A stretch of 64,000 nucleotides of DNA from Listeria monocytogenes (GCF_900187225.1 NZ_LT906436.1:1-64000); one strand, 5' to 3'; positions 1-12,601 are shown, counted from the stretch's first letter. Notes: generated by a model from the letters alone, not told the origin. Numbers and translations: made by a program.

Positions 1-1356
1 GTGCAATCAATTGAAGACATCTGGCAGGAAACACTGCAAATTGTTAAAAAAAATATGAGTAAACCTAGTTACGATACATGGATGAAATCAACAACCGCTC
101 ATTCACTTGAAGGTAACACGTTTATTATTTCAGCGCCCAATAATTTTGTTCGCGATTGGTTAGAGAAAAGCTACACTCAATTTATCGCTAACATTTTGCA
201 AGAAATAACTGGTCGCTTATTTGATGTCCGCTTTATTGATGGCGAGCAGGAAGAAAACTTTGAATACACTGTGATTAAACCAAATCCAGCGTTAGATGAA
301 GATGGCATTGAAATTGGAAAACATATGCTTAATCCACGTTATGTTTTTGATACCTTTGTCATTGGTTCAGGGAACAGATTTGCCCACGCAGCATCACTTG
401 CAGTAGCCGAAGCACCAGCGAAAGCATATAATCCACTCTTCATTTATGGAGGAGTTGGCCTCGGTAAAACACATTTAATGCACGCAGTTGGCCACTATGT
501 TCAACAACATAAAGATAATGCGAAAGTAATGTACCTTTCCAGCGAAAAATTCACCAATGAGTTTATTAGCTCTATTCGTGATAATAAAACCGAAGAATTC
601 CGCACAAAATATCGGAATGTTGATGTCTTACTTATTGATGATATTCAATTTTTAGCCGGTAAAGAAGGAACACAAGAGGAATTTTTCCATACATTTAACA
701 CACTTTATGATGAACAAAAGCAAATTATTATTTCCAGTGACCGACCACCAAAAGAAATTCCTACACTGGAAGATCGACTGAGATCCCGCTTTGAATGGGG
801 CTTAATTACTGATATTACGCCACCAGACTTAGAAACCCGGATCGCCATTTTACGTAAAAAAGCAAAAGCAGACGGATTAGATATTCCAAATGAAGTTATG
901 CTTTATATCGCAAACCAAATTGATTCGAATATTCGCGAGCTAGAAGGCGCACTCATCCGAGTAGTTGCTTATTCTTCCCTCGTTAATAAAGATATAACAG
1001 CTGGTCTTGCAGCAGAAGCACTAAAAGATATTATCCCCTCTTCTAAATCACAAGTTATTACTATTAGTGGTATTCAAGAAGCAGTCGGTGAATATTTCCA
1101 CGTTCGTTTAGAAGATTTTAAAGCAAAAAAACGGACGAAAAGTATAGCATTCCCGCGCCAAATCGCCATGTATCTCTCAAGAGAGCTTACAGATGCCTCA
1201 TTACCAAAAATCGGTGATGAATTTGGTGGTCGAGATCATACAACAGTTATTCATGCACATGAAAAAATATCGCAACTACTAAAAACCGATCAAGTGTTGA
1301 AAAATGACCTTGCCGAAATTGAAAAAAATTTAAGAAAAGCACAAAATATGTTTTAA
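1..1356 (+). CDS. dnaA: Chromosomal replication initiator DnaA
   Basis: This is the ATP-dependent initiator that binds DnaA boxes at oriC, opens the duplex and helps load the helicase. The 451 residues show the full family layout: an N-terminal interaction domain (about 1-80), a linker, an AAA+ core with Walker A GGVGLGKT (150-157) and Walker B LLIDDIQ (about 210-216), and a C-terminal DNA-binding domain with the signature [11 protein letters not shown]. The window begins exactly at its GTG start, so the promoter and upstream DnaA-box cluster are not visible. The origin follows directly downstream and dnaN is next. Length and start fit the Listeria family. Confidence 0.98.
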   Translation: MQSIEDIWQETLQIVKKNMSKPSYDTWMKSTTAHSLEGNTFIISAPNNFVRDWLEKSYTQFIANILQEITGRLFDVRFIDGEQEENFEYTVIKPNPALDEDGIEIGKHMLNPRYVFDTFVIGSGNRFAHAASLAVAEAPAKAYNPLFIYGGVGLGKTHLMHAVGHYVQQHKDNAKVMYLSSEKFTNEFISSIRDNKTEEFRTKYRNVDVLLIDDIQFLAGKEGTQEEFFHTFNTLYDEQKQIIISSDRPPKEIPTLEDRLRSRFEWGLITDITPPDLETRIAILRKKAKADGLDIPNEVMLYIANQIDSNIRELEGALIRVVAYSSLVNKDITAGLAAEALKDIIPSSKSQVITISGIQEAVGEYFHVRLEDFKAKKRTKSIAFPRQIAMYLSRELTDASLPKIGDEFGGRDHTTVIHAHEKISQLLKTDQVLKNDLAEIEKNLRKAQNMF

Positions 1357-1371
1357 TAGACCTGTGTACAA

Positions 1372-1456
1372 TGTGGATAACTGAAACATACTTACCCACA
1401 AGTTATCAACATGTGGAAAACTTTATGAAGCATGGCTTGTAACCTACTTATCCACA
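1372..1456. other. DnaA-box cluster of oriC
   Basis: The dnaA-dnaN gap holds several 9-mers close to the consensus TTATNCACA. Exact TTATCCACA lies on the plus strand at 1448-1456 and on the minus strand at 1372-1380. Near matches are TTACCCACA (1392-1400), TTATCAACA (1403-1411) and, on the minus strand, TTTTCCACA (1412-1420). In Bacillus-type bipartite origins this cluster after dnaA is where DnaA assembles before melting. No gene lies in the gap. Confidence 0.92.
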
Positions 1457-1468
1457 AATCCACAGCGC

Positions 1469-1506
1469 CTATTACTATTACTACGATTTTTTATTAATTA
1501 ATTAAA
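1469..1506. other. Origin unwinding element with DnaA-trios
   Basis: Directly after the last DnaA box and a short GC-rich patch comes CTATTACTATTACTAC (1469-1484). Read on the complementary strand 3' to 5', it is a run of GAT/AAT triplets, the DnaA-trio pattern described for the B. subtilis basal unwinding system. An almost pure AT stretch follows (about 1486-1506). Order and spacing (box, GC patch, trios, AT-rich) match the known element. The exact opening position is inferred. Confidence 0.8.
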
Positions 1507-1549
1507 GGTTTTTGAGGTTTTACAAAATATAAAAAAATGGGGGATACTC

Positions 1550-2695
1550 ATGAAATTTGTTATTGAGCGTGATCGTCTTGTCCAAGCAGTCAATGAAGTT
1601 ACTCGTGCCATCTCTGCAAGAACAACGATTCCAATTTTAACGGGGATAAAAATAGTCGTAAATGATGAAGGTGTAACACTAACTGGTAGTGATTCCGATA
1701 TTTCCATCGAAGCATTTATTCCATTAATTGAAAATGATGAAGTAATTGTAGAAGTAGAGAGTTTTGGTGGAATTGTACTTCAATCAAAATACTTTGGCGA
1801 TATTGTCCGTCGTTTACCAGAAGAAAATGTAGAAATTGAAGTAACGTCTAATTACCAAACCAACATTAGTTCTGGTCAAGCCTCCTTTACACTAAACGGC
1901 TTAGATCCAATGGAATATCCTAAATTACCTGAAGTAACAGATGGAAAAACAATTAAAATTCCAATTAATGTACTAAAAAATATTGTTAGACAAACTGTTT
2001 TTGCTGTTTCTGCTATTGAAGTTCGTCCAGTACTTACTGGTGTAAACTGGATTATCAAAGAAAATAAACTAAGCGCAGTTGCAACCGATAGTCATCGTCT
2101 AGCTTTACGTGAAATTCCACTTGAAACAGACATTGATGAAGAATACAATATTGTTATTCCTGGAAAAAGTTTATCTGAATTAAATAAACTTTTAGATGAC
2201 GCAAGCGAATCTATTGAAATGACCCTTGCCAACAACCAAATTCTTTTTAAATTAAAAGATTTATTATTTTACTCTCGTTTACTTGAAGGTAGTTACCCAG
2301 ATACATCTCGATTAATTCCAACTGATACTAAATCAGAATTAGTCATTAATTCCAAAGCATTTTTACAAGCAATTGACCGTGCGTCGCTACTTGCTCGCGA
2401 AAATCGTAATAACGTTATTAAATTAATGACGCTGGAAAATGGCCAAGTAGAAGTATCCTCCAATTCTCCGGAAGTTGGGAATGTTTCTGAAAATGTCTTC
2501 AGCCAAAGTTTTACTGGCGAAGAAATCAAAATATCTTTTAACGGTAAATACATGATGGATGCCCTACGTGCTTTTGAAGGTGATGATATTCAAATTTCCT
2601 TCTCAGGTACTATGAGACCATTTGTACTTCGACCAAAAGATGCAGCCAATCCAAATGAAATTTTACAATTAATCACGCCGGTTAGAACTTACTAA
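1550..2695 (+). CDS. dnaN: DNA polymerase III beta subunit (sliding clamp)
   Basis: This protein forms the ring-shaped dimer that tethers DNA polymerase III to DNA and serves as a docking platform for repair and replication proteins. The 381 residues have normal length and the three-fold repeated clamp architecture. The C-terminus (LQLITPVRTY) is the conserved end. The start is ATG 1550, preceded by a purine-rich GGGGGA ribosome site. It sits just after oriC, as in other Firmicutes, and ends before a strong hairpin at 2712-2745, so it is probably transcribed with dnaA or from a promoter in the origin region. Confidence 0.97.
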   Translation: MKFVIERDRLVQAVNEVTRAISARTTIPILTGIKIVVNDEGVTLTGSDSDISIEAFIPLIENDEVIVEVESFGGIVLQSKYFGDIVRRLPEENVEIEVTSNYQTNISSGQASFTLNGLDPMEYPKLPEVTDGKTIKIPINVLKNIVRQTVFAVSAIEVRPVLTGVNWIIKENKLSAVATDSHRLALREIPLETDIDEEYNIVIPGKSLSELNKLLDDASESIEMTLANNQILFKLKDLLFYSRLLEGSYPDTSRLIPTDTKSELVINSKAFLQAIDRASLLARENRNNVIKLMTLENGQVEVSSNSPEVGNVSENVFSQSFTGEEIKISFNGKYMMDALRAFEGDDIQISFSGTMRPFVLRPKDAANPNEILQLITPVRTY

Positions 2696-2711
2696 TCTCG
2701 CAAAAAAGCAC

Positions 2712-2745
2712 ATCCGTCTTGGTTTCAAGGCGGATTCTTTTTTTT
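2712..2745 (+). terminator. Rho-independent terminator after dnaN
   Basis: ATCCGTCTTG pairs with CAAGGCGGAT around a short loop, followed by a long T run. It separates the dnaA-dnaN unit from the MATE transporter gene. Confidence 0.9.
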
Positions 2746-2804
2746 GTTATAGTACAGTTTTTGGATAGAAATGTATATTTATGCAAACGGAGGTAATTCT
2801 TAGC

Positions 2805-4148
2805 ATGATGAAAGATATGACAACAGGTAATCCGACAAAATTAATTTTTTTATTCGCGATGCCGATGTTGATTGGAAACTTATTTCAGCAATTTTATACG
2901 ATGATTGACGCGGTTATTGTTGGGAAATTTGTAAGTGTAGATGCGCTAGCTGCTGTTGGAGCGACAAATTCGGTCAATTTTTTTATGATTTCTTTGATTA
3001 TTGGACTTATGAGTGGGATTTCTGTCGTAGTTGCGCAGTATTTTGGATTTAAAGATTATGATCGTTTGAAAGATGTTATTGCTACGGCGACTTATGCGGT
3101 GGTTTTTTCGGCGATTATTTTGACGGTTGCGGGCGTTTTACTTGCGAAGCCTCTTCTTATTTTGTTACGAACACCGGCAAATATTTTGGATGATTCTACT
3201 ATCTTTTTAACCACCCTTTTTATCGGGATTTTGCCGATGAGTCTGTATAACGGGATGGCCGCGATACTTCGAGCTCTTGGAAATTCGATTACCCCACTGA
3301 TTTTCTTGATTTTATCCTCTTTAATGAATATTGCATTAGATTTTTTATTTGTTGTTTATATGGATATGGGCGTTCGCGGGGCTGCTATTGCGACAGTTTT
3401 ATCCCAAACAGCTGCAGCGATTGCTGTTATTTACTATGCTTATCGTCACGTACCATTTATGCGGATAGAGCGTGCAAAATTCAAGCTCTCCACCCCACTC
3501 CTTAAAGAAATGGTGCGCATTGGGCTGCCTTCTGGATTACAAGGATCCTTTATTTCTATCGGAAATATGGCTCTTCAAAGTTTAATAAATGGATTCGGTT
3601 CATCGGTCGTTGCGGCTTATACGGCGGCGAGTCGAATTGATTCACTTACATATCAACCAGGAATTGCTTTTGGAGCAGCTTCCTCCATGTTTGCTGGTCA
3701 AAATATCGGTGCTGGAAAAATTGACCGCGTTCGCGAAGGTTTTTGGTCGGGAATTAAAGTCGTTACAGCTATCAGTATTGGAATCACAATTTTAGTTCAA
3801 CTTTTCGCTAGGCAGTTTTTATTACTATTTGTAGATTCTAGTGAGACGGAAGTTATTAATATTGGTGTGAGTTATTTACTTATTGTCTCTTTATTTTATG
3901 TCGTAGTTGGAATTTTATTTGTTGTTCGGGAAACTTTGCGAGGTACTGGAGATGCGATGGTTCCTTTAGCAATGGGGATTTTTGAGTTGGTTTCGAGACT
4001 TGTTATCGGATTTGTTTTGTCGCTTTATATTGGATACGTAGGGCTTTGGTGGGCTACACCGGTTGCATGGATAACCGCAACGATGCTCGGCGTTTGGAGA
4101 TATAAATCAGGAGCATGGCAAAAAAAGGCAGTTATTCGACGAAAATAA
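2805..4148 (+). CDS. MATE-family multidrug/cation antiporter
   Basis: This is a polytopic inner-membrane protein of 447 residues with about 12 hydrophobic segments in two homologous halves, typical of multi-antimicrobial extrusion (MatE) proteins. Such proteins expel cationic compounds in exchange for Na+ or H+. The substrate cannot be read from sequence. ATG 2805 is chosen because GGAGG at 2789-2793 is well placed for it; an upstream in-frame ATG at 2781 lies before that site. The gene interrupts the usual dnaN-yaaA-recF order. It has its own terminator upstream and no clear one downstream. Confidence 0.88.
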   Translation: MMKDMTTGNPTKLIFLFAMPMLIGNLFQQFYTMIDAVIVGKFVSVDALAAVGATNSVNFFMISLIIGLMSGISVVVAQYFGFKDYDRLKDVIATATYAVVFSAIILTVAGVLLAKPLLILLRTPANILDDSTIFLTTLFIGILPMSLYNGMAAILRALGNSITPLIFLILSSLMNIALDFLFVVYMDMGVRGAAIATVLSQTAAAIAVIYYAYRHVPFMRIERAKFKLSTPLLKEMVRIGLPSGLQGSFISIGNMALQSLINGFGSSVVAAYTAASRIDSLTYQPGIAFGAASSMFAGQNIGAGKIDRVREGFWSGIKVVTAISIGITILVQLFARQFLLLFVDSSETEVINIGVSYLLIVSLFYVVVGILFVVRETLRGTGDAMVPLAMGIFELVSRLVIGFVLSLYIGYVGLWWATPVAWITATMLGVWRYKSGAWQKKAVIRRK

Positions 4149-4261
4149 CCATTTTAGTAAAAAAACGCCAGAGAAGCTCATATTTTCTTTTTTTGAATAA
4201 ATAATATCCCCCCATTAGTTTTGCTAAAAAAAGCTGAAAAACGAATATATGAAAATATTCT

Positions 4262-4290
4262 TTGTATTATTGGCAAAACTTTAGTAAAAT
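4262..4290 (+). promoter_or_regulatory. Sigma-A promoter for yaaA-recF
   Basis: TTGTAT (4262-4267) and TAAAAT (4285-4290) are 17 bases apart. Transcription would start near 4297, which leaves only the GTG 4319 and TTG 4328 starts available for yaaA. Confidence 0.6.
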
Positions 4291-4327
4291 AGAAGGTAGT
4301 GATAAAAAAAGATTGGGCGTGAAATTT

Positions 4328-4549
4328 TTGGCTGAAACAGTAAAGATAAATAGTGAGTTCGTAACGCTTGGTCAACTTTTACAAATGATTGATGTAGTTT
4401 CAACTGGTGGAATGGCGAAAGCGTACCTTAGTGAAAATACGATTTACATCAACGGAGAGCAAGACAATCGCCGGGGGAAAAAGCTTCGTAATGGCGATGT
4501 TATCTTAGTTCCCGGTGTTGGAAAAGTGAAAATTGAGCAAGGAAAATAA
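4328..4549 (+). CDS. yaaA: S4-domain protein YaaA
   Basis: This small protein of 73 residues has an S4-like RNA-binding fold, with the pattern KAYLSENTIYINGE then RGKKLRNGDVI. It is conserved between dnaN and recF in Firmicutes. The family is thought to bind structured RNA, possibly in ribosome assembly; the precise role is not settled. TTG 4328 is preferred because GGGCGTGA (4315-4322) resembles an extended Shine-Dalgarno site five bases upstream; GTG 4319 is the alternative. The 3-base gap to recF suggests cotranscription and coupling. Confidence 0.85.
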   Translation: MAETVKINSEFVTLGQLLQMIDVVSTGGMAKAYLSENTIYINGEQDNRRGKKLRNGDVILVPGVGKVKIEQGK

Positions 4550-4552
4550 CAG

Positions 4553-5665
4553 ATGCATTTAGAAAGTATTGTTTTAAGGAATTTCCGGAATTACGAAAAC
4601 TTAGAACTAGAATTTTCCCCATCTGTAAATGTTTTTCTTGGCGAGAATGCACAAGGTAAAACCAACCTTTTGGAAGCCGTATTGATGCTTGCTCTTGCAA
4701 AGTCACATCGGACAACGAATGATAAAGATTTTATTATGTGGGAAAAAGAAGAAGCCAAGATGGAAGGTCGAATAGCAAAGCACGGGCAATCAGTGCCTTT
4801 AGAACTTGCTATCACCCAAAAAGGCAAGCGAGCTAAAGTAAATCATTTGGAACAAAAGAAACTTAGCCAATATGTCGGTAACTTGAATGTGGTTATTTTT
4901 GCCCCAGAGGATTTATCGCTTGTGAAAGGCGCTCCAGGAATAAGACGTCGGTTTTTGAATATGGAAATTGGACAAATGCAGCCGATTTATTTGCATAATC
5001 TAAGTGAATACCAGCGAATATTGCAACAACGGAACCAATATTTGAAGATGTTGCAAATGAAACGCAAAGTAGACCCAATATTACTTGACATTTTGACTGA
5101 ACAGTTCGCAGATGTCGCCATTAATTTGACGAAAAGACGAGCTGATTTCATTCAAAAACTAGAGGCATATGCGGCGCCAATTCATCACCAAATTTCCCGA
5201 GGACTAGAGACGTTAAAAATCGAGTATAAAGCTTCCGTCACGCTAAATGGGGACGATCCCGAAGTGTGGAAAGCAGATTTACTTCAAAAAATGGAATCAA
5301 TCAAACAAAGAGAAATCGACCGTGGTGTCACGCTTATTGGACCACATCGGGATGATTCTCTGTTTTATATTAATGGGCAAAATGTGCAAGATTTTGGTTC
5401 ACAAGGCCAGCAACGGACAACGGCACTTTCTATAAAATTAGCAGAAATTGACCTAATCCATGAAGAAACTGGAGAATATCCGGTTCTTCTTCTCGATGAT
5501 GTGCTTAGTGAACTCGACGATTACCGTCAATCGCATTTGCTCGGAGCCATTGAAGGAAAAGTACAAACCTTTGTAACGACAACAAGTACGAGCGGAATCG
5601 ACCATGAAACGCTCAAACAAGCAACAACTTTCTATGTAGAAAAAGGTACAGTAAAAAAATCCTAA
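4553..5665 (+). CDS. recF: DNA replication and repair protein RecF
   Basis: RecF is an SMC-like ATPase that acts with RecO and RecR to load RecA at single-strand gaps and stalled forks. The 370 residues show Walker A GENAQGKT (30-37), the ABC-type signature region FGSQGQQRT and Walker [12 protein letters not shown] near the C-terminus. All three ATP-site elements are intact. The start ATG lies 3 bases after yaaA, and gyrB follows after 48 bases, the classic recF-gyrB arrangement. Length is normal for the family. Confidence 0.96.
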   Translation: MHLESIVLRNFRNYENLELEFSPSVNVFLGENAQGKTNLLEAVLMLALAKSHRTTNDKDFIMWEKEEAKMEGRIAKHGQSVPLELAITQKGKRAKVNHLEQKKLSQYVGNLNVVIFAPEDLSLVKGAPGIRRRFLNMEIGQMQPIYLHNLSEYQRILQQRNQYLKMLQMKRKVDPILLDILTEQFADVAINLTKRRADFIQKLEAYAAPIHHQISRGLETLKIEYKASVTLNGDDPEVWKADLLQKMESIKQREIDRGVTLIGPHRDDSLFYINGQNVQDFGSQGQQRTTALSIKLAEIDLIHEETGEYPVLLLDDVLSELDDYRQSHLLGAIEGKVQTFVTTTSTSGIDHETLKQATTFYVEKGTVKKS

Positions 5666-5710
5666 TCTAGGTTAATATAATTTGATGAAAAAGAAAGTGC
5701 GGTGGAATAA

Positions 5711-7654
<1,944 letters not shown>

Positions 7655-7748
7655 TAAATATTTCCCGGGTAATAATTGGGTTATTAATTGTTTTTAAAAG
7701 GTTTGAACTAGATTCAGCCTTACTTTTGAAAGGGAGGTTTCTCTAACA

Positions 7749-10277
7749 ATGGCAGAAACACCAAATCAACGAATAACAGAGATAAACTTAAATAAAGAAA
7801 TGCGGACATCATTCCTAGACTATGCGATGAGTGTAATTGTTGCCCGTGCCCTACCTGATGTTCGTGACGGGTTAAAACCAGTTCACCGTCGTATTCTATA
7901 TGCGATGAATGACTTAGGTATGACTTCTGATAAAGCCTATAAAAAATCGGCTCGTATCGTTGGTGAAGTAATTGGTAAGTATCACCCCCACGGCGATACA
8001 GCGGTTTATTTTACAATGGTTCGTATGGCGCAAGATTTTAGTTATCGTAATATGCTAGTTGATGGACATGGTAACTTTGGTTCGGTTGATGGCGATATGG
8101 CAGCAGCGATGCGTTATACAGAAGCTCGTATGTCAAAAATTTCGATGGAACTACTGCGCGATATTAATAAAGACACAATTGATTACGCTGATAACTACGA
8201 TGGTTCTGAACGTGAGCCAGTTATTTTACCAGCGCGTTTCCCTAACTTATTAGTCAATGGTTCGTCAGGTATCGCGGTTGGTATGGCAACAAATATTCCT
8301 ACCCACCATCTTGGTGAAGTAATTGACGGCGTTTTAGCACTTAGTCACGATCCAGAAATTACTATTCGTGATTTAATGGAATATATTCCAGGCCCTGACT
8401 TCCCAACTGCTGGGATGATTATGGGACGTAGCGGAATCCGTCGCGCTTACGAAAGTGGCCGTGGTTCGATTACTGTTCGTGGTCGTGTCGATATTGAAGA
8501 AAAGAAAAATGGTAAAGAAACTATCGTTATTACCGAAATTCCTTACCAAGTGAATAAAGCACGCCTAGTTGAACGTATTGCCGAACTAGCTCGTGAGAAG
8601 AAAATCGACGGCATCACTTCCCTAAATGATGAGTCTGACCGTTCAGGAATGCGGATTGTTATTGAGGTTCGTCGTGATATTAGCGCCAGTGTTATCGTGA
8701 ATAATTTATTCAAAATGACAGCACTTCAAACTACTTTTGGTATTAATATGCTTGCACTTGTCGATAACCATCCAAAAGTGCTTAATTTAAAAGAAATTCT
8801 TTATTATTATTTGGAACATCAAAAAGTAGTTATTCGTCGACGTACAGAATTTGAGCTTCGTAAAGCAGAAGCACGCGCACATATTTTAGAAGGTTTACGA
8901 ATCGCTCTTGATAACATTGACGCGATTATTAAATTAATTCGTGGATCAAAAACTTCCGATGTTGCTAAAGAAGGCTTGATGACACAATTCAACCTTTCTG
9001 ACAAACAAGCGCAAGCCATTCTGGACATGCGTTTGCAACGTTTAACAGGTTTAGAACGCGAAAAAATTGAAGAAGAATATCAAAACTTAGTAGCATTAAT
9101 TAATGATTTAAAAGCTATTTTAGCTGATGATGAGCGTATTCTTGAAATTATTCGTGAAGAATTAGAAGAAATCAAAGTTAAATATGCGGATAAACGTCGT
9201 ACAGAAATCTTGGCTGGTGATTTAGTAAGCCTTGAAGATGAAGACTTAATCCCTGAAGAAGAAGTAGCAATTACGCTAACTAAACGTGGTTATATTAAAC
9301 GTTTACCACTGTCGACTTATCGTAGTCAGCGTCGAGGTGGTCGTGGTATTCAAGGTATGTCAACACATGAAGATGACTTCGTAGAACACCTAGTTGCAAC
9401 GAGCACGCATGATACGTTACTATTCTTCACTAACACTGGTAAAGTTTACCGTTCGAAAGGTTATGAAGTACCTGAATACGGTCGTACCGCCAAAGGTATC
9501 CCAATAATCAACTTACTTGGAATCGAAAGCCAAGAACAAGTGAATGCCGTGATAAATCTATCCGAATTCACCGATGATAGCTACCTATTCTTCACGACGA
9601 AACATGGTGTCGTGAAGCGTACAACCCTTTCTCAATTTGCGAAAATCCGTCAAAGTGGCCTTCGTGCTGTAGAACTTCGTGAAAACGATGAACTCATTTC
9701 TGTTCAAATGACAGATGGTAGCAAAAACATGATTATCGCAACGAAACATGGTCAATCTATCTACTTCCCAGAAGAAAATATCCGTGTAATGGGCCGTACA
9801 GCTGCTGGTGTTCGTGGTATTAGACTTCGTGAAGACGATGAAGTTATCGGCATGGAAGTACTAGAGGACGATGAAAAAGTACTCGTTGTAACGGAAAAAG
9901 GTTATGGTAAACAAACGCCAGCCTCCCAATATCCGCTTCGTAATCGTGGTGGTATGGGTGTTAAAACCGTTACAATCACAGAGAAAAATGGTAACTTAGT
10001 AGCAATGAAAACTGTTACTGGTGAAGAGGACTTAATGCTAATGACAGTAAGTGGCGTATTAATTCGTTTCGAAATTGATACAGTATCACAAACTGGTCGT
10101 AGCGCAATGGGTGTTAAACTAATTCGTCTTGATGAAGATGAAAAAGTAGCCACTGTTGCAAAAGTACCAAAAGAAGAAGATGAAGTTGAGCTTGAGGAAG
10201 AAATCGACGAAACATTAATCACGCAAGTTCCTGATGAAAGTTTTGAAGATGCTCCTGGAAGCGACATAGAAGAATAA
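7749..10277 (+). CDS. gyrA: DNA gyrase subunit A
   Basis: This is the DNA breakage-reunion subunit of gyrase. The 842 residues include the winged-helix/tower domain with catalytic Tyr123 ([10 protein letters not shown]), a coiled-coil region, and six C-terminal beta-pinwheel repeats starting near residue 510, including a GyrA-box-like QRRGGRG motif. The tail is strongly acidic. In the quinolone-resistance region, HGDTAVYF has Thr84 and Phe88, where B. subtilis has Ser and Glu; this is noted under findings. The start ATG follows AGGGAGG. A terminator closes the gyrB-gyrA unit. Confidence 0.98.
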   Translation: MAETPNQRITEINLNKEMRTSFLDYAMSVIVARALPDVRDGLKPVHRRILYAMNDLGMTSDKAYKKSARIVGEVIGKYHPHGDTAVYFTMVRMAQDFSYRNMLVDGHGNFGSVDGDMAAAMRYTEARMSKISMELLRDINKDTIDYADNYDGSEREPVILPARFPNLLVNGSSGIAVGMATNIPTHHLGEVIDGVLALSHDPEITIRDLMEYIPGPDFPTAGMIMGRSGIRRAYESGRGSITVRGRVDIEEKKNGKETIVITEIPYQVNKARLVERIAELAREKKIDGITSLNDESDRSGMRIVIEVRRDISASVIVNNLFKMTALQTTFGINMLALVDNHPKVLNLKEILYYYLEHQKVVIRRRTEFELRKAEARAHILEGLRIALDNIDAIIKLIRGSKTSDVAKEGLMTQFNLSDKQAQAILDMRLQRLTGLEREKIEEEYQNLVALINDLKAILADDERILEIIREELEEIKVKYADKRRTEILAGDLVSLEDEDLIPEEEVAITLTKRGYIKRLPLSTYRSQRRGGRGIQGMSTHEDDFVEHLVATSTHDTLLFFTNTGKVYRSKGYEVPEYGRTAKGIPIINLLGIESQEQVNAVINLSEFTDDSYLFFTTKHGVVKRTTLSQFAKIRQSGLRAVELRENDELISVQMTDGSKNMIIATKHGQSIYFPEENIRVMGRTAAGVRGIRLREDDEVIGMEVLEDDEKVLVVTEKGYGKQTPASQYPLRNRGGMGVKTVTITEKNGNLVAMKTVTGEEDLMLMTVSGVLIRFEIDTVSQTGRSAMGVKLIRLDEDEKVATVAKVPKEEDEVELEEEIDETLITQVPDESFEDAPGSDIEE

Positions 10278-10280
10278 AAT

Positions 10281-10333
10281 CAAGCTGGAAATGACTCTAA
10301 TTTGCGAATTAGAACGATTTTCCAGCTTTTTTT
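10281..10333 (+). terminator. Terminator after gyrA
   Basis: AAGCTGGAAA at 10282 pairs with TTTTCCAGCTT ending near 10328 and is followed by a T run. The loop contains a second short repeat, CTAATTTGCGAATTAG. Confidence 0.88.
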
Positions 10334-10411
10334 CAGTATAAAAAAGCGCTTTTTGGATGTATTTTATGTATAATATCCTTAATACGTCTAAAAAAGGGAA
10401 GAGTTGAAAAA

Positions 10412-11926
10412 ATGCGCAAACTGATTCAATTTCTGTTTATAGCAGTAGTTTTATTTTTAGTGGAATATGTTTTAATCAATCAAGCAGCTATATTATTCTT
10501 AGTAACAAGTGGGATTATCCAACTATGCGGGGTTATTATCGCCATTCGACTACTCCTATTTGACCAACGGAATACTAGCTCAAAAGTCGCCTGGGTTGCG
10601 GTTATTTTTATTTTGCCTGTACTCGGAACGATTAGTTACCTTGTGTTCGGTAGAAATCCAGCAACTAGAAAATTCAGCACAGCTCAAGTAAAGGAAAAAA
10701 CAAAATTAATTAATGCGATTCATGCAATTCCAAACAACACTAATGAAAAATTGCCACGACTATCAAAAAGAATAGCGCATTTAACGTCCATAGAGCCAAT
10801 CAAGGGGAATAAAATCGAAATATTAACAAATGGTGAGGAAACTTTTCCAGTGCTCCTAGACGCGCTTAGAAAGGCTGAAAACCACATTCACATTCAATAT
10901 TACATTTTCAAAACGGATGCGATTTCTACTGAAATTCGTGATATTTTGGTGGAAAAGGCGAAATCTGGTGTTGAGGTTAGATTTATGTTTGATGGTCTCG
11001 GATCAAGCAAACTGGGTAAAGCCTTTTTAGCTCCTTTGAAAGAGGCTGGAGTTAGTATTCACGCATTTGATCCAATTGCCTCCCCCTGGATTGTAAGAAC
11101 AGCCAATTTAAGAAATCACCGTAAAATCGTGGTGATTGATGGCCAAATTGGCTTTACAGGTGGGCTTAATATTGGGGAAGAATATCGTTCCAATACACCT
11201 GATTTTCGTGTTTGGCGCGATACACACATAAAAATAACAGGCCAAGCTGTAATCGAACTCCAAGAATCCTTCCTAAACGATTGGGTATACATGGAAAATC
11301 AAGCTGGCGCCGCTGACGGGTTTATTAGCGAATCTGGTTTAAAACAATATTTTTCTCCAGTCGATATGGGTGATGAATGGGCGCAAGTTATTTACGGCGG
11401 ACCATATGATAAAGAAAAATGGGTTCGCGATTCGATGCTTGATTTGATTGATTCCGCTAAAGAATCAGTTTGGATTGTATCACCCTATTTCGTTCCAGAT
11501 GAGGAGTCGCTTGCGGTTATTCGCCGGGTTGCGATGAGTGGTGTTGACGTGCGGGTTATTATTCCTGGTAAAGGCGATCGCGGGATTTCATTCCACGGAA
11601 GTAATGCTTATGTAAAAACAATGATTGAAGCAGGCGCGAAAATGTATGCTTATGCCGATGACTCTTTTGTTCATTCCAAAGCAATGCTTGTGGACGGAAC
11701 ACGTGCGGCTATTGGAACTGCCAATTTTGACGTGCGTAGTTTTAGATTGAATCATGAATTAATGGTATTCTTATATGATGAAAGCGAGGCTATGCATCAT
11801 TTAAAACGTGACTTCAAAAAAGATTTTGAAGATAGCCGACTATTTACGATGAAAGATATGGAAAACAAACCATTATTGACTCGTATAAAAGAAGTTCTAT
11901 CCAGTTTACTATCACCAATTTTATAA
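10412..11926 (+). CDS. cls: Cardiolipin synthase
   Basis: This membrane enzyme condenses two phosphatidylglycerol molecules to cardiolipin. The 504 residues start with two hydrophobic segments (about 5-30 and 35-60), then two phospholipase-D domains. Both HKD motifs are intact: NHRKIVVIDG in the first half and VHSKAMLVDG in the second. The length is typical of bacterial Cls. ATG 10412 is preceded by GGGAAGAG. TATAAT at 10369-10374 is a likely -10 box without a good -35. The acetyltransferase gene follows 15 bases downstream and is likely cotranscribed. Confidence 0.94.
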   Translation: MRKLIQFLFIAVVLFLVEYVLINQAAILFLVTSGIIQLCGVIIAIRLLLFDQRNTSSKVAWVAVIFILPVLGTISYLVFGRNPATRKFSTAQVKEKTKLINAIHAIPNNTNEKLPRLSKRIAHLTSIEPIKGNKIEILTNGEETFPVLLDALRKAENHIHIQYYIFKTDAISTEIRDILVEKAKSGVEVRFMFDGLGSSKLGKAFLAPLKEAGVSIHAFDPIASPWIVRTANLRNHRKIVVIDGQIGFTGGLNIGEEYRSNTPDFRVWRDTHIKITGQAVIELQESFLNDWVYMENQAGAADGFISESGLKQYFSPVDMGDEWAQVIYGGPYDKEKWVRDSMLDLIDSAKESVWIVSPYFVPDEESLAVIRRVAMSGVDVRVIIPGKGDRGISFHGSNAYVKTMIEAGAKMYAYADDSFVHSKAMLVDGTRAAIGTANFDVRSFRLNHELMVFLYDESEAMHHLKRDFKKDFEDSRLFTMKDMENKPLLTRIKEVLSSLLSPIL

Positions 11927-11941
11927 TTTAGGAGTGGAAAA

Positions 11942-12460
11942 ATGAGTGGAGATTTAAAACTTAGACCGCTTGAACGAGAAGATTTAAAATTTGTTCACCG
12001 GTTAAATAATGATGCGAAAATAATGTCTTATTGGTTTGAAGAGCCATATGAGGCGTTCGTCGAGCTTCAGGAGCTATATGATAAACACATTCACGACCAG
12101 TCAGAACGCCGTTTTATTTTAGAGTTAGATGGACAAATGGTTGGATTAGTCGAGTTAATGGAAATTGATTATATTCACAGAAGAGCCGAATTTCAAATTA
12201 TTATTGATCCTAAGTTTCAGGGACACGGTTATGCTGTTTCTGCCACAAAACTAGCAATGAAATATGCTTTTCACGTACTAAATATGCATAAATTATATTT
12301 AGTTGTCGATAAAGTAAACGAAAAAGCAATTCATGTTTATGAAAAAGTTGGCTTTATTCGTGAAGGCGAGCTAATTGATGAGTTTTTCGTTGATGGGACT
12401 TATCATGATGCTATTAGAATGTGTATTTTCCAACATCAATACCGAGAAATGGATATTTAA
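11942..12460 (+). CDS. GNAT acetyltransferase, SpeG-like
   Basis: This 172-residue single-domain GNAT protein probably transfers acetyl from acetyl-CoA to a polyamine such as spermidine. The start region ([20 protein letters not shown]) and the body ([11 protein letters not shown], with the CoA-binding turn) resemble SpeG spermidine N-acetyltransferases. Substrate assignment is by family resemblance only; a ribosomal-protein acetyltransferase cannot be excluded. It follows cls by 15 bases with an AGGAGTGG ribosome site and ends at a GC-rich hairpin. Confidence 0.8.
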   Translation: MSGDLKLRPLEREDLKFVHRLNNDAKIMSYWFEEPYEAFVELQELYDKHIHDQSERRFILELDGQMVGLVELMEIDYIHRRAEFQIIIDPKFQGHGYAVSATKLAMKYAFHVLNMHKLYLVVDKVNEKAIHVYEKVGFIREGELIDEFFVDGTYHDAIRMCIFQHQYREMDI

Positions 12461-12463
12461 AAA

Positions 12464-12500
12464 GTGATTGGCGCGGGAAAAGTTGCGCCAGTCATTGTTT
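12464..12500 (+). terminator. Terminator after the acetyltransferase gene
   Basis: TGATTGGCGC pairs with GCGCCAGTCA (one mismatch) and is followed by a weak T tract. The -35 box of the mevalonate operon overlaps its end. Confidence 0.7.
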
Positions 12501-12522
12501 TGGGTCAAAAAAAGTTCTATAA
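12494..12522 (+). promoter_or_regulatory. Promoter of the mevalonate operon
   Basis: TTGTTT (12494-12499) and TATAAT (12517-12522) are 17 bases apart. A start near 12528 would give a leader of roughly 75 bases before mvk. Confidence 0.65.
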
Positions 12523-12601
12523 TAAGGTTTTAGTGAAAAAATTATGGTATCATGAAGTATTAAAGTTTGTATTATTTTGATGGAGAAAGGATTGGCGTGC
12601 A

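Noticed and set aside
9902-10267. Minus-strand ORF rich in serine opposite the gyrA end
   Set aside because: The serine runs reflect the acidic GAA/GAT codons of the GyrA tail; no start signal is seen.
10341-10354. AAAAAGCGCTTTTT palindrome before cls as an operator
   Set aside because: It is symmetric mostly because of A and T runs, and no second copy or regulator supports it.
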